Below, one piece after another: positions 1 to 8,088 of a DNA stretch of 41,323 nucleotides; the stretch's first letter is position 1, and each line of letters starts with the position of its first letter. The notes below the pieces were generated by a model, which saw only the letters and a program-made list of their open reading frames with translations, was not told where the DNA came from and made no database searches. This DNA is from an uncultured Bryobacteraceae bacterium (GTDB lineage Bacteria; Acidobacteriota; Terriglobia; Bryobacterales; Bryobacteraceae), in the NCBI GenBank assembly GCA_955652915.1, contig CATPCJ010000016.1:1-41323 (forward strand). The letters run 5' to 3'. Made by a program: the position numbers and the translations under genes.

Positions 1-2231
1 ATCCGGGTGAGCCGCGCGGGAATGGTTTCTTCACCTGGCCGAGCTATGAGCACTACCGGGATCACAACCATGTGTTTTCTGCGTTGATAGCAGCTTCGGG
101 GCAAGCCCATTACATTGTGCGCGGCGAGGGACTCGAGCCGGAGTCACTGAATGGCGAATACGTGTCCGGGAACTTCTTCCCGGTGCTGGGAGTGAAGCCC
201 GCGATCGGCCGGCTGATCGGTCCGGGAGACGCCGCCGATTCGGCGGTGTTGAGCTGGTCCTACTGGAAGAACAGGTTCAATCTTGATCCGGCAATTCTGG
301 GCAAGCGGATCGTCGTGCAAGATCTGCCCGTCACCATTGTTGGTGTCGCGCCGCGCGAGTTTTTTGGATTGCAGGTGGGATCAAGGACGGACATTTGGTT
401 ACCACGCCCCGCCTCCACGGACCTGCGGCTGAATTTATTGGGACGGCTAAAGCCTGGCGTTTCGATGGAGCAGGCGCGCGCGGAAATGACTGTGCTGTAC
501 CGTTTCACCATCGAAGAAAGAGCCAGGGGCAGCAAGGATCCGCTCGTCCGGCAGTTGAAGATTGAAGTGGAGCCGGCGGGCACGGGGCTTTCGAAGTTGC
601 GCGATCAGTTCGCGAAGCCGCTGCTCGCACTGATGGCGGTGGTGGGGCTGCTCTTGTTGATCGCGTGCACCAACGTGGCGGGTTTGCTGCTGGCGCGCGC
701 GGCCGCCCGGCAGAAAGAGATGGCAATGCGCGTTGCGTTGGGCGCGGGCCGGCTTCGACTGGTGTCCCAGGTGTTGACCGAATCGCTGCTGATTTCCGGG
801 GCGGGCACTCTACTCGGTCTGTTCCTGGCGTATTTCGGCGCTGGCGCGCTGGTGCGGATACTGATATCCGGGCGGCGGACTATAGGATTGCCGCAACACA
901 TCGAGATTTCTTTGCGGCCGGATGCACACGTCTTGTTTTTTACCGCCGGACTCGCACTGTTGACGGGCGTATTATTCGGACTGGCTCCCGCCTGGAACGC
1001 GCTCGCTTCCGCGCCGGCCTCTTCGATGCGGGAAATGGGGAAGGCGGGCGAGACACGATCGCGGCGATTTTTCGGAAAGAGCCTGGTGGTGGCGCAGGTG
1101 GCCTTGTCGGCGGTGCTGCTGAGCGCCGCGGGTATGTTTCTTCGTCACCTATCAAATCTCGAGCATCTCGACTTGGGGTTCCGCCGCGATCACGTCTTGC
1201 TGGTGAATGTCGATCCCTCGCGCAGTGGATACACTGCTGAGCGATTGTCCGGCGCATACCAGGAACTATTGAGGCGCTTGGAAGGGATTCCGGGCGTGCG
1301 CTCCGCCTCACTCAGTGCGCCGACACCGCTCTCCGGCGCCGGGGCCAGCCGTTTTGCAACGGTGGAGGGTCATCCGGAAAAGCCTGAGGACCGCCGCTAT
1401 CTTTCAGTAAGCTGGGTTGCGCCCAAGTGTTTTGAAACCCTCGGAATACCGCTCCTCGCGGGGCGCGACTTCACCTTTCAGGACCAGGGACGTCCGCGCG
1501 TGGCAATCGTCAATCAGGCCATGGCGCGCTATTTTTTCGCCGACGGCAATCCGATAGGAAGACATTTCACGTTTGATGGCGACGACAAGCCTTACGAAAT
1601 CGCCGGATTGGTAGGCGACGCGAATTACTACGAGATTCGCGAGACCACGCGGCGCACCATCTACCTCCCGGCATTCCAGGATGGCAGAGTGATCCCACAA
1701 CATTTCGTGCTGCGGACGAATATCGATCCGGAGGGCGTGGCGGGCGATGTGCGCCGAACGGTTCGCGCAGTGCTGAAGACCGTACCGGTCACAGGCATCA
1801 CTACGTTGTCCGATCAAATCGATGCGACCATCGTTCCAGAGCGGCTCATCGCTACTCTGTCGGGGTGTTTTGGCGCGCTGGGCTCGCTGCTCGCAGCCAT
1901 CGGACTCTATGGACTGCTGGCCTACACGGTGGCACGGCGTACCACGGAATTCGGCATCAGACTGGCCCTGGGCGCGACCAGAAGAAATGTGATCCGCATG
2001 GTGCTCGGCGACGCGATGATAATGACCGTCGTGGGGCTGACGATAGGAGCGCTCGCCGCGTTTTGGGGCAGGAACTTCGCCGCGAGTTTGATCCAGGACT
2101 TGCCGGTAAGCAACGTGGTCTCGATTGCTTTCGGCGTAATAACGATGATTGGGATCGCGCTGCTCGCTGCATTTTTGCCGGCACGCCGAGCGGCGGGCGT
2201 GGATCCGATGGAAGCTCTGCGGCACGAGTAG
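1..2231 (+). CDS. Orphan MacB/FtsX-type ABC permease (acidobacterial duplicated permease), 5' end outside window
   Basis: The reading frame is open from base 3, and translates as permease-like sequence (TWPSYEHYRDHNHVFSALIA) ahead of the first in-window start (GTG at 72), so the gene begins outside the window. It encodes the typical duplicated architecture: a periplasmic MacB-like core domain, an FtsX block with about four membrane segments (starting LLALMAVVGLLLLIAC, followed by RQKEMAMRVALGAGR), a second periplasmic core, and a second FtsX block (RRTTEFGIRLALGATRR) near the C-terminus ending EALRHE. Such permeases in Acidobacteria usually have no dedicated ATPase gene beside them, and none is seen here. 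The substrate is unknown; family members resemble MacB exporters. An LRR protein gene starts 3 bp after the stop and is probably co-transcribed. The family call is firm, the role is not. Confidence 0.9.
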   Translation, partial: PGEPRGNGFFTWPSYEHYRDHNHVFSALIAASGQAHYIVRGEGLEPESLNGEYVSGNFFPVLGVKPAIGRLIGPGDAADSAVLSWSYWKNRFNLDPAILGKRIVVQDLPVTIVGVAPREFFGLQVGSRTDIWLPRPASTDLRLNLLGRLKPGVSMEQARAEMTVLYRFTIEERARGSKDPLVRQLKIEVEPAGTGLSKLRDQFAKPLLALMAVVGLLLLIACTNVAGLLLARAAARQKEMAMRVALGAGRLRLVSQVLTESLLISGAGTLLGLFLAYFGAGALVRILISGRRTIGLPQHIEISLRPDAHVLFFTAGLALLTGVLFGLAPAWNALASAPASSMREMGKAGETRSRRFFGKSLVVAQVALSAVLLSAAGMFLRHLSNLEHLDLGFRRDHVLLVNVDPSRSGYTAERLSGAYQELLRRLEGIPGVRSASLSAPTPLSGAGASRFATVEGHPEKPEDRRYLSVSWVAPKCFETLGIPLLAGRDFTFQDQGRPRVAIVNQAMARYFFADGNPIGRHFTFDGDDKPYEIAGLVGDANYYEIRETTRRTIYLPAFQDGRVIPQHFVLRTNIDPEGVAGDVRRTVRAVLKTVPVTGITTLSDQIDATIVPERLIATLSGCFGALGSLLAAIGLYGLLAYTVARRTTEFGIRLALGATRRNVIRMVLGDAMIMTVVGLTIGALAAFWGRNFAASLIQDLPVSNVVSIAFGVITMIGIALLAAFLPARRAAGVDPMEALRHE

Positions 2232-2234
2232 CGG

Positions 2235-2879
2235 ATGATTTTGAACTTGTGGAAAAAGCGGCTTGGCCGTGTGCCAGAGCCGGTGTGGGAACAAACCGAT
2301 CTCGAATCCCTGGTCCTGGCTGACAACGATCTGTCAGAAGTCTCCGAGCAAATTGGCCGCCTGAAGCGGCTTCGCATGCTCGATCTCGGACACAACCAGT
2401 TGACCCGCGTACCGGATGCCTTGGCCGACCTCGATGGTCTCACTGATTTTCTCTATCTTCACGACAACCGATTAACCTCGCTCCCGCCCTCTCTCGAGCG
2501 TCTGACAAAGTTGCGCTACCTGAACATCAGTGAGAACGCCTTTGAAACGCTACCGGAAGCGATTTCCGGTATGGCAAGCCTGATCGAGCTGAGGGCTTCG
2601 GGCAATCGGCTGACGTCGCTGCCCGGCTCGGTGGAACGTTTGTCGCGCTTGCGAGAGCTGCACGTGAGAAACAACAAGCTGACGTCGCTGCCGGAATCGA
2701 TTGGGGCACTACAAGAACTGCGCCTGATCGATCTCCGCGGTAATCCGCTGACGCGTTTGCCGGAAGTCATCGCTACTCTGCCCCGGCTGGACAAACTCGA
2801 CCTGCGGTGGGTGTCCACGCTTGTACCTCCTGCATGGTTGGCAAGTCTTGAAGCGCGCGGCTGTTTGGTTTACCGCTGA
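2235..2879 (+). CDS. Leucine-rich repeat protein
   Basis: A 214-residue protein made almost entirely of about seven 23-residue leucine-rich repeats of the form LxxLxxLxLxxNxLxxLPxxI, for example LRYLNISENAFETLPEAI and LRELHVRNNKLTSLPESI. The N-terminus (MILNLWKKRLGRVPE) has no signal peptide, so it is probably cytoplasmic. The ATG lies 3 bp after the stop of the upstream permease gene, which suggests one transcript. LRR proteins of this class are protein-binding scaffolds; nothing in the sequence names a partner and there is no kinase or GTPase domain attached. Repeat family certain, function unknown. Confidence 0.85.
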   Translation: MILNLWKKRLGRVPEPVWEQTDLESLVLADNDLSEVSEQIGRLKRLRMLDLGHNQLTRVPDALADLDGLTDFLYLHDNRLTSLPPSLERLTKLRYLNISENAFETLPEAISGMASLIELRASGNRLTSLPGSVERLSRLRELHVRNNKLTSLPESIGALQELRLIDLRGNPLTRLPEVIATLPRLDKLDLRWVSTLVPPAWLASLEARGCLVYR

Positions 2880-2887
2880 AGATGGCG

Positions 2888-2968
2888 TCAGAATTGAGAA
2901 GGATCGGGAATGCCCTAGAATCGCGCCGAGTATTATCGATTCACCTGCCGAAACGCACAGCCCGGCGC
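2888..2968 (-). pseudogene. Deleted partial duplicate of the DUF4126 gene
   Basis: This stretch repeats two separate parts of the intact DUF4126 gene at 3687-4163. Bases 2889-2915 match the gene's 3' end around 3688-3715 (shared AGAATTGAGAA and GGAATGCCC), and bases 2916-2968 match an internal part from 3837 (shared CGAGTATTATCGATTCACC). About 121 bp between the two parts are missing; the junction falls on a GCCC/GCCCC microhomology. Read on the minus strand it still encodes the gene's AGESIILGAILG motif and then goes out of frame. The remnant stops about 9 bp from the end of the mazF-type toxin gene. Confidence 0.75.
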
Positions 2969-2976
2969 CGGCGCTT

Positions 2977-3321
2977 TCATCCTTGCGGGCTTTCAAAAAT
3001 CGTCGCCAGCTTCGCCAGCACTTCCTCCATGATCGCATCAGGAACGCTTTCCAACTTTCTGCCTTTGCGCGAGCCGAGATCGAGTGCACGGGACTGGTCG
3101 CACCGGACAACACCCGTCGTTTTGGTTCCGGCGCCCGTCAGAGCCACGGCAAACCCAGCCGTCCGGGCGAAACTTCCGCCGCTGGTGATGGGGAGAACCA
3201 CGGGCACCTTGGTAACGCGGTTGAAGGCTTCCGGCGACACGATCAGGACGGGGCGCCGGCCCTTTTGCTCGTGTCCTTCCGCGGGATCCAGCCCCACCAG
3301 CCAGATTTCGCCCCGCTTCAT
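2977..3321 (-). CDS. mazF: MazF/PemK-family mRNA interferase toxin
   Basis: A 114-residue protein starting MKRGEIWLVGLDPAEG, with the conserved GRRPVLIVSP strand carrying the family's catalytic arginine, the LPITS strand with the usual threonine, and VVRCDQSRALD as expected for the PemK/MazF fold. Members cleave mRNA at short sequence motifs and are neutralised by the co-encoded antitoxin. An open frame extends upstream to 3360, but the ATG at 3321 fits the family length and overlaps the antitoxin stop by one base (TGATG), the usual translational coupling. The gene lies directly beside a damaged copy of a DUF4126 gene, which suggests the module was inserted or left there by recombination. The call is firm; target specificity cannot be read from sequence. 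Confidence 0.9.
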   Translation of the reverse strand: MKRGEIWLVGLDPAEGHEQKGRRPVLIVSPEAFNRVTKVPVVLPITSGGSFARTAGFAVALTGAGTKTTGVVRCDQSRALDLGSRKGRKLESVPDAIMEEVLAKLATIFESPQG

Positions 3322-3578
3322 CAGATCAGCTCGCCACCCACCGGGTTGTTGCGGAGCCATTCACGCTCTACCTTGGTGCGCGCGGCCTTGGGATCGCATC
3401 GGGCGAGGAGCTCGTCCAGGGTATAGCGAGGCCTCTGTTGCGGCTCGACAACCAGCCGACCCTTCTCCACAGCGATACCGACCTTGACTCCCGGCCGCAG
3501 GCGCAGGATGTCGAGCAGAGCCGGCGGGACGGCAAGCATGATAGATCCGCCGACCTTGCGCAGATTGGTTGTGTGCAT
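3321..3578 (-). CDS. mazE: AbrB/MazE-family antitoxin
   Basis: An 85-residue protein. The N-terminal part (LRKVGGSIMLAVPPALLDIL, then RPGVKVGIAVEKGRLVVEP) is the swapped-hairpin AbrB/MazE DNA-binding fold; the acidic and polar C-terminal part (YTLDELLARCD onwards) is the likely toxin-binding tail. The start is supported by AGGAG seven bases upstream of ATG. A perfect 18-bp palindrome lies directly upstream and is a good autoregulatory operator candidate. The stop overlaps the toxin start, so the two proteins are made in a coupled way. Antitoxin role is inferred from fold and partner; confidence is high. Confidence 0.88.
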   Translation of the reverse strand: MHTTNLRKVGGSIMLAVPPALLDILRLRPGVKVGIAVEKGRLVVEPQQRPRYTLDELLARCDPKAARTKVEREWLRNNPVGGELI

Positions 3579-3591
3579 GTCGATTCTCCTA

Positions 3592-3609
3592 GTTATATTT
3601 TAATATAAC
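3592..3609 (-). promoter_or_regulatory. Palindromic operator/promoter of the mazEF pair
   Basis: A perfect inverted repeat: arms GTTATATT (3592-3599) and AATATAAC (3602-3609) around a TT centre. It is strikingly AT-rich against its surroundings, lies immediately upstream of the antitoxin Shine-Dalgarno, and contains -10-like TATATT and TATAAC hexamers. MazE-type antitoxins normally repress their own promoter through such a site, so operator plus -10 region is the simplest reading (inference). Confidence 0.65.
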
Positions 3610-3686
3610 ATTTGCCGGAGGATTCTCAACGGCTGTTCAACGCAACGACAATTTCGGCGCGCCAGCATTGTAGAAGGGGCTGAGAA

Positions 3687-4163
3687 TTAGAATTGAGAAA
3701 CAATCAGGAATGCCCCGCCGATCGCCACCGTGTCTTCAATAAGAGCAACTAAAAGATCGGACATATTTCGTTTCGTCACCAGGCGATGCCGCACCTCATA
3801 TCCCGCGAAAGCGCCCGCAACCGCGCCCATGGCCCCTAGAATCGCTCCGAGTATTATCGATTCACCCGCCGTAACGCAGAGCGCGGCCCCACACAACCCG
3901 CCAGTGACGACGCGCACCAGCAAACCGCCCGGCTTGGTTCGAGCCGGGGTGAAAGGCAGTTTGTCGGCAATCAACTCGGCGAGCGCAAGGGTCGAGAAAA
4001 TGAATGCCGCTCGCAAGGATGCCAGGAATGAGATCGAGGTATTTTGAAGACCAATCCAGTTCCACTGTGCGGCCCAACAAACCACCGCTGGGGCGGTCAG
4101 GGAACGCAGGCCTGCCACTACTCCGATGGCCAGCGAGAACGCGATTACGGCGAATAGACTCAT
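3687..4163 (-). CDS. DUF4126-family integral membrane protein
   Basis: A 158-residue protein with four or five hydrophobic segments and the pattern of the DUF4126 family: an N-terminal FSLAIGVVAGLRSLTAPAVV helix, a polar loop with LIADKLPFTPARTKPGGL, the glycine-rich AGESIILGAILGAMGAVAGA segment and a C-terminal LIEDTVAIGGAFLIVS segment. No biochemical function is established for this family as far as I know. Its ATG overlaps the stop of the upstream potassium-channel gene by four bases (ATGA), so translation is coupled, which hints at a shared membrane role. A partial copy of this gene lies about 0.7-0.9 kb further along, beyond the mazEF pair. Confidence 0.8.
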   Translation of the reverse strand: MSLFAVIAFSLAIGVVAGLRSLTAPAVVCWAAQWNWIGLQNTSISFLASLRAAFIFSTLALAELIADKLPFTPARTKPGGLLVRVVTGGLCGAALCVTAGESIILGAILGAMGAVAGAFAGYEVRHRLVTKRNMSDLLVALIEDTVAIGGAFLIVSQF

Positions 4164-5077
4164 GATCCAACCATTTTTAGCTCATCCAACCGTTCGAGAT
4201 CCAGCACCAGATCGCCGTCCGGATCGACGTGGAACGCGGGCACGAATTTCGCGCCCCACAAAATTTCATCGTGCCGGTAGGAATAGCGCGCATTTACCAG
4301 TTGGCTGAAGGTATCGTCAAATCCCTGGATGAGGATGAGCAATTCCGCGGACACCTTCTTCAGGTCTTCCGCTGTCTTGCCGTACAAAGGGCTCGCGGAA
4401 TCGATGGGATGCACCACTGTCCAGGTGAGCGGAAAAAAATAAACCGATGGGCGCTCGAGCGGAAGAGCAAAGTAGTCCCGTTTCAGGTGGCCGTCGACGG
4501 GATCCACGGTCATCAACAGCACCCGCGCGTTTAAGTCCATCAACACATTCGTTCGCGCATTGGTGATGCGGAATTGTAGACTCGTGCCGTCCTGGTACGG
4601 AGCGACGATGGCATGATCGCTGAATAAAATTCGAGCGGATGGTCTTGAGAATCGGCCGTAGAGAAGTCCAGTGGCCAGGGCGAACAACATCAGCCCCGTT
4701 GTCGCTTCCAGCGCCGCCACGGCGTTGGCGCCGAACCCGCGCGGGAACACGTTTCCGTACCCGACGGTGGTAAGGGTGTGAACGCTGAAGAAAAAGGCAT
4801 TCACGAAGGCGCTCATTTCCGGTTCCGTCCCCTGCAGGTGCTCGATTCCCAGCGCGATGTAGAAATACGCAAACAACACGTTGATCGCAATAAATGCCAA
4901 CCCCACGATCGCCAGGAATCTGGGCCACGTGGTATCGATCAGCCTCAGATACAGGTTCACGTCCCGCAGCCGCATCCCTTTGCGATGCACGTTGAAGGAC
5001 CCATCGCGGTTGATGGTTCGGCGCAGCTCGCCGCTGAACGTCGTAGTCAATCCGGGATCGAACGATTCCTGTTTCAT
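4160..5077 (-). CDS. KirBac-like inward-rectifier potassium channel
   Basis: A 305-residue protein with the KirBac layout: an N-terminal cytoplasmic segment, a slide-helix region, a first transmembrane helix (about 53-75), a pore helix plus the selectivity filter TVGYG at about 104-108, a second transmembrane helix (about 114-138) and a C-terminal immunoglobulin-like cytoplasmic domain of about 160 residues with SLQFRITNARTNVLMDLNAR and FFPLTWTVVHPID, both typical of Kir channels. It should form a tetrameric K+ channel in the inner membrane. No obvious Shine-Dalgarno precedes the ATG at 5077. The gene overlaps the downstream DUF4126 gene by ATGA and is divergent from the secreted protein at 5204. 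Family call is firm; gating ligand unknown. Confidence 0.92.
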   Translation of the reverse strand: MKQESFDPGLTTTFSGELRRTINRDGSFNVHRKGMRLRDVNLYLRLIDTTWPRFLAIVGLAFIAINVLFAYFYIALGIEHLQGTEPEMSAFVNAFFFSVHTLTTVGYGNVFPRGFGANAVAALEATTGLMLFALATGLLYGRFSRPSARILFSDHAIVAPYQDGTSLQFRITNARTNVLMDLNARVLLMTVDPVDGHLKRDYFALPLERPSVYFFPLTWTVVHPIDSASPLYGKTAEDLKKVSAELLILIQGFDDTFSQLVNARYSYRHDEILWGAKFVPAFHVDPDGDLVLDLERLDELKMVGS

Positions 5078-5203
5078 AAGAATGAACTCAGAATAACCTA
5101 ACGGCGCGCCTGTGAATCGCGTGAAAGATTTTCTCCCACCGCGGCATTCGTCTTGTGAGACCGTGCCGGCTCAAGGCAGCAGGCGGTCCAAAGGAGAACA
5201 TAC

Positions 5204-6226
5204 ATGACATTGTTTGCCCGCGGTGTATTTGCGCTCGCCGCCGTCGCGTCCTGCGCCTCACTATTGTCGATGCGGCCACTGCCCGCCCAGACTCAACAAA
5301 CGGGAGACTACCGGATCTCCGGACCGTACTCCCACCAGAATCTTTCGGTATTTCTGATTCACGGGCCCAATCGCTCATCCAAAAAGCTGCTGACGTTGGA
5401 AGAAGCGCTGGACGAGCATAAGGTTGTCGTTTACGAGACGCGCAACGTGAATGAGCTCGCCATCGAAAATGTTTCGAGCGAAGATGTGTTCATCGAATCC
5501 GGCGATATCGTCAAGGGCGGCGCGCAGGATCGAACGCTCAAAGACGATCTGATTCTACCCTCGAAATCCGGGAAGGTCAGCATTTCATCGTTCTGCGTGG
5601 AGCACGGCCGATGGACCAGGCGCGGCAATGAATCTGTCGCGACGTTCAACGGGTCGCAACAATCCGTCGCCACCAAGCAGATGAAAATGGCTGTAAGAAT
5701 GAAAGCCGATCAGCGTGAAGTGTGGGATCAGGTGGCCCAAGCACAAGCCAAACTCAGCAGCAGAGTGGGCGCCTCCGCTAACGCGCCTGCTTCGCCCACC
5801 AGCTTTGCCATGACCATGGAAGCACCGGCGGTGCGCAGGTCGACCGATGGATACTTGCAGGATTTGGCGGGAGCCGTGAACGGCAAGAACGATGTGGTGG
5901 GATATGCATTCGCGATTGACGGGAAAATAAACAGCGCGGATATCTACGCTTCGCACGATTTGTTCGCCAAGCTTTGGATGAAGCTGTTGCGAGCGAGCTC
6001 GGTGGAGGCTGTCACCGAATTTCAACCGGGCAAGAAGTTCGAGCCGGTTGCCATCCCGGCCGTAAAGGCGGCGCTGCAAGATGCCGACTCCGGAAGGGCA
6101 ACGTCGAAAGATCTGACGAGCCGCACCAACCTGGTCGTCAAAGAGACTGAGAAGAACGTCGTTTTCGAAACGCGCGACCGGGCCGGGCGCGAAGGCTGGG
6201 TACACAAGAGCTATTTATCGAAATAG
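5204..6226 (+). CDS. Secreted ARPP-1/DUF6569-like protein
   Basis: A 340-residue protein with a signal peptide (MTLFARGVFALAAVASCASL then LPAQTQQT). The body resembles the ARPP-1 (DUF6569) domain: an N-terminal SVFLIHGP-like strand, LTLEEALDEHKVVVYET, and the motif VFIESGDIVKGGAQDRTLKDD followed by SISSFCVEHGRW with a conserved-looking cysteine. The C-terminus carries FQPGKKFEPVAIPAVKAAL and a basic tail. The biochemical activity of the family is not known to me. The start is supported by AAGGAG at 5191-5196. It stands alone, divergent from the K+ channel gene and convergent with the pot operon. Export is likely; family assignment is from memory of the motif pattern. Confidence 0.7.
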   Translation: MTLFARGVFALAAVASCASLLSMRPLPAQTQQTGDYRISGPYSHQNLSVFLIHGPNRSSKKLLTLEEALDEHKVVVYETRNVNELAIENVSSEDVFIESGDIVKGGAQDRTLKDDLILPSKSGKVSISSFCVEHGRWTRRGNESVATFNGSQQSVATKQMKMAVRMKADQREVWDQVAQAQAKLSSRVGASANAPASPTSFAMTMEAPAVRRSTDGYLQDLAGAVNGKNDVVGYAFAIDGKINSADIYASHDLFAKLWMKLLRASSVEAVTEFQPGKKFEPVAIPAVKAALQDADSGRATSKDLTSRTNLVVKETEKNVVFETRDRAGREGWVHKSYLSK

Positions 6227-6267
6227 GGGCTCGGGACTGGGGGCTCGGGACTGGGGGCTCGGGACTT
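6226..6267. repeat. Three tandem copies of a 14-bp unit
   Basis: GGGGCTCGGGACTG is repeated exactly three times (6226-6239, 6240-6253, 6254-6267, the last base being T in the third copy). It begins at the last base of the stop codon of the secreted-protein gene and fills most of the 75-bp space before the convergent potD stop. It has no clear hairpin and looks like simple tandem expansion. Confidence 0.9.
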
Positions 6268-6301
6268 TGCCTGCCCTGGTGCCGCCCCGCTTTCGCGACG
6301 A

Positions 6302-7324
6302 TCAGGCTGACTTGATTTCGGTCCACATACGATCGCGCAGACGCTGCGAGTCCGGGTCGACAGTCTTCGCCCACTCGCCTCGCGCGATCGTTTCTTCGGC
6401 CGGATACAAGGTCCGATTGTTTCGAAACTCAACCGGGAAGATCTTGCGGGCGCCCGCGTTAGTTGTGGTCGTCCGCGCCGCCAGGGCATTGGCGGCGGCG
6501 ATATCGGGGCGCAGAAGAAAATCGATGAACTTGTGCGCCAGCTCCGGCCGCTTGCTCTCGCGCAGGATTACCGAACAGTCCGGGTACACTGCGTAACCCT
6601 CTAGTGGATAGGCAAAGCCGATCTCCGCTGAAGAGTCCATGGCCTGCTGTGCCGTGGTGTTCCACATGTGCGCGGCCAGCACATCGCCGCTCACGAGTTG
6701 ATCGCGCACTTCCGCATTCAGGTACGCGCGGAGCAGTGGCTTCTGTTTGATGGCCTCCGCTTCGGCGCGCTTAAGCTGCTCACGATCGCCGGTGTTCACC
6801 GATAATCCGAGTTTCTTCAAAGCGGCTCCGATCGTATCGAAAGGATCGTCGAGCATGGTCAACTTTCCCCGGAGCCTTTCATCCCACATGTCCGCCCAGG
6901 CACGCGGCGGTGGATCCAATTTGCGATTGTAGGCAATGCCAGCGGCCGTTACCATGTAAGGCACGGACCATTTCAACTCCGGATCCCAATCCGGCTGCTG
7001 GAACCTGGGCTCGAGCTGCGCGAGGTTTGGAAGCTGAGTGTGATCGAGCGCGGCCAGCAGTCCGTTGGCGAGCATCGGTTTCACGATGTAGCCGGTGGGA
7101 AACACCATGTCCCACCCCGAGTTGCCGCCCATCACGCGCGCGAGCATTTCCTCGTTGCTTTCGTAGAGGCCGTATCGAACGCGAACGCCGAATTCCGCCT
7201 CGAACCTGGGGACTGTGCCGGGCGCAATGTAGCTCGACCAGTTGAAGACGTTCAGCCGCGGACGGCGGTCGTGAGTGCAGGCCGCCAATCCGGATGCGCC
7301 CAACAGGAAAACTCGGCGGTTCAC
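6302..7324 (-). CDS. potD: Spermidine/putrescine ABC transporter substrate-binding protein
   Basis: A 340-residue periplasmic binding protein of the PotD/PotF type: LNVFNWSSYIAPGTVPRFE near the N-terminus, GWDMVFPTGYIV, VPYMVTAAGIAYNR, and LAAHMWNTTAQQ with the helix-strand order of polyamine-binding proteins. The N-terminus has both a twin-arginine-like NRRVFLLGAS motif and a lipobox (GLAAC, Cys16), so it is probably a lipoprotein exported by Tat or Sec. It starts with GTG and overlaps the potC stop by four bases (GTGA). It is the last gene of a four-gene potABCD operon. Polyamine specificity is inferred from family and operon. Confidence 0.9.
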   Translation of the reverse strand: MNRRVFLLGASGLAACTHDRRPRLNVFNWSSYIAPGTVPRFEAEFGVRVRYGLYESNEEMLARVMGGNSGWDMVFPTGYIVKPMLANGLLAALDHTQLPNLAQLEPRFQQPDWDPELKWSVPYMVTAAGIAYNRKLDPPPRAWADMWDERLRGKLTMLDDPFDTIGAALKKLGLSVNTGDREQLKRAEAEAIKQKPLLRAYLNAEVRDQLVSGDVLAAHMWNTTAQQAMDSSAEIGFAYPLEGYAVYPDCSVILRESKRPELAHKFIDFLLRPDIAAANALAARTTTTNAGARKIFPVEFRNNRTLYPAEETIARGEWAKTVDPDSQRLRDRMWTEIKSA

Positions 7325-8088
7325 GTTGTGCGTAGCCTTTCGGAAATTAGAATCAGTACGCCGAAACCGAGAACCAATAGCGCCGATATCGCATTCACCA
7401 CCGGATTCACACCGCGGCGCGCGATCGCATAAACGACCATTGGCAGCGTCTCTGAATCTACTCCCGCCACCATGCTGGTAATGACGTAATCATCGAAGGA
7501 GACCGTGAATGCGAGCAGCGCAGCGGCGGCCACGGCCGGCAGCACCGCGGGCAAAGTGACATAGCGAAATGCTTCCCATTCGTTCGCGCCGAGATCGAGC
7601 GCTGCTTCTTCCAGCGCTCCATCCACCGTGCGAAGCCGCGCCATTACCACGATCACGACGTACGCGATGGAGAACGAAACGTGCGCCAAAATCACGGTGT
7701 GCATGCCCAACTGCACATTCAGAAACCGGAATATCCACTGATAGAAAGCCAACAGCGACACGCCGGTGACGATCTCGGGCGTGACCAGGGAAAGATACAG
7801 CGAGCCGGAGAGCACGGGCGAGCGACGCTTCCACAGGCCATAGGCGCACAGCGTGCCAATGACGGTGGAGATCGCGGTCGCGCAGACGGCGACGATCAAG
7901 CTGTTGATGGCGGCTTCGATGAGCTGCGAATCATGCCAGGCGGCGGTGTACCAGCGAAATGAAAAGCCCTGCCACACAGTGAAGCGCGATTCGTTGAAGC
8001 TGAATGCCGCCAGAATCAGGAGCGGCAGATGCAAGAAGAGATATGCCGCGAGAGCATAGATTGCGAGAGGCCTTGAGGCGCGTTTCAC
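7321..8088 (-). CDS. potC: Polyamine ABC transporter permease PotC
   Basis: A 255-residue inner-membrane permease with six predicted helices and the EAA loop EEAALDLGANEWEAFRYVTLP that contacts the ATPase. The segment FSFDDYVITSMVAGV-like (SFDDYVITSMVAG) is characteristic of PotC/PotI. An open frame continues upstream to 8355, but the GTG at 8088 overlaps the potB stop in a GTGA and gives the normal N-terminus VKRASRPLAIYALAAYLFLH, so I use that start. It pairs with PotB to form the membrane channel. Overlaps on both sides make this a tightly coupled operon. Confidence 0.9.
   Translation of the reverse strand: MKRASRPLAIYALAAYLFLHLPLLILAAFSFNESRFTVWQGFSFRWYTAAWHDSQLIEAAINSLIVAVCATAISTVIGTLCAYGLWKRRSPVLSGSLYLSLVTPEIVTGVSLLAFYQWIFRFLNVQLGMHTVILAHVSFSIAYVVIVVMARLRTVDGALEEAALDLGANEWEAFRYVTLPAVLPAVAAAALLAFTVSFDDYVITSMVAGVDSETLPMVVYAIARRGVNPVVNAISALLVLGFGVLILISERLRTT

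Noticed and set aside
1404..2294. 296-codon minus-strand frame opposite the permease
   Set aside because: Shadow of the second FtsX block; Arg/His/Gln-rich with no recognisable fold.
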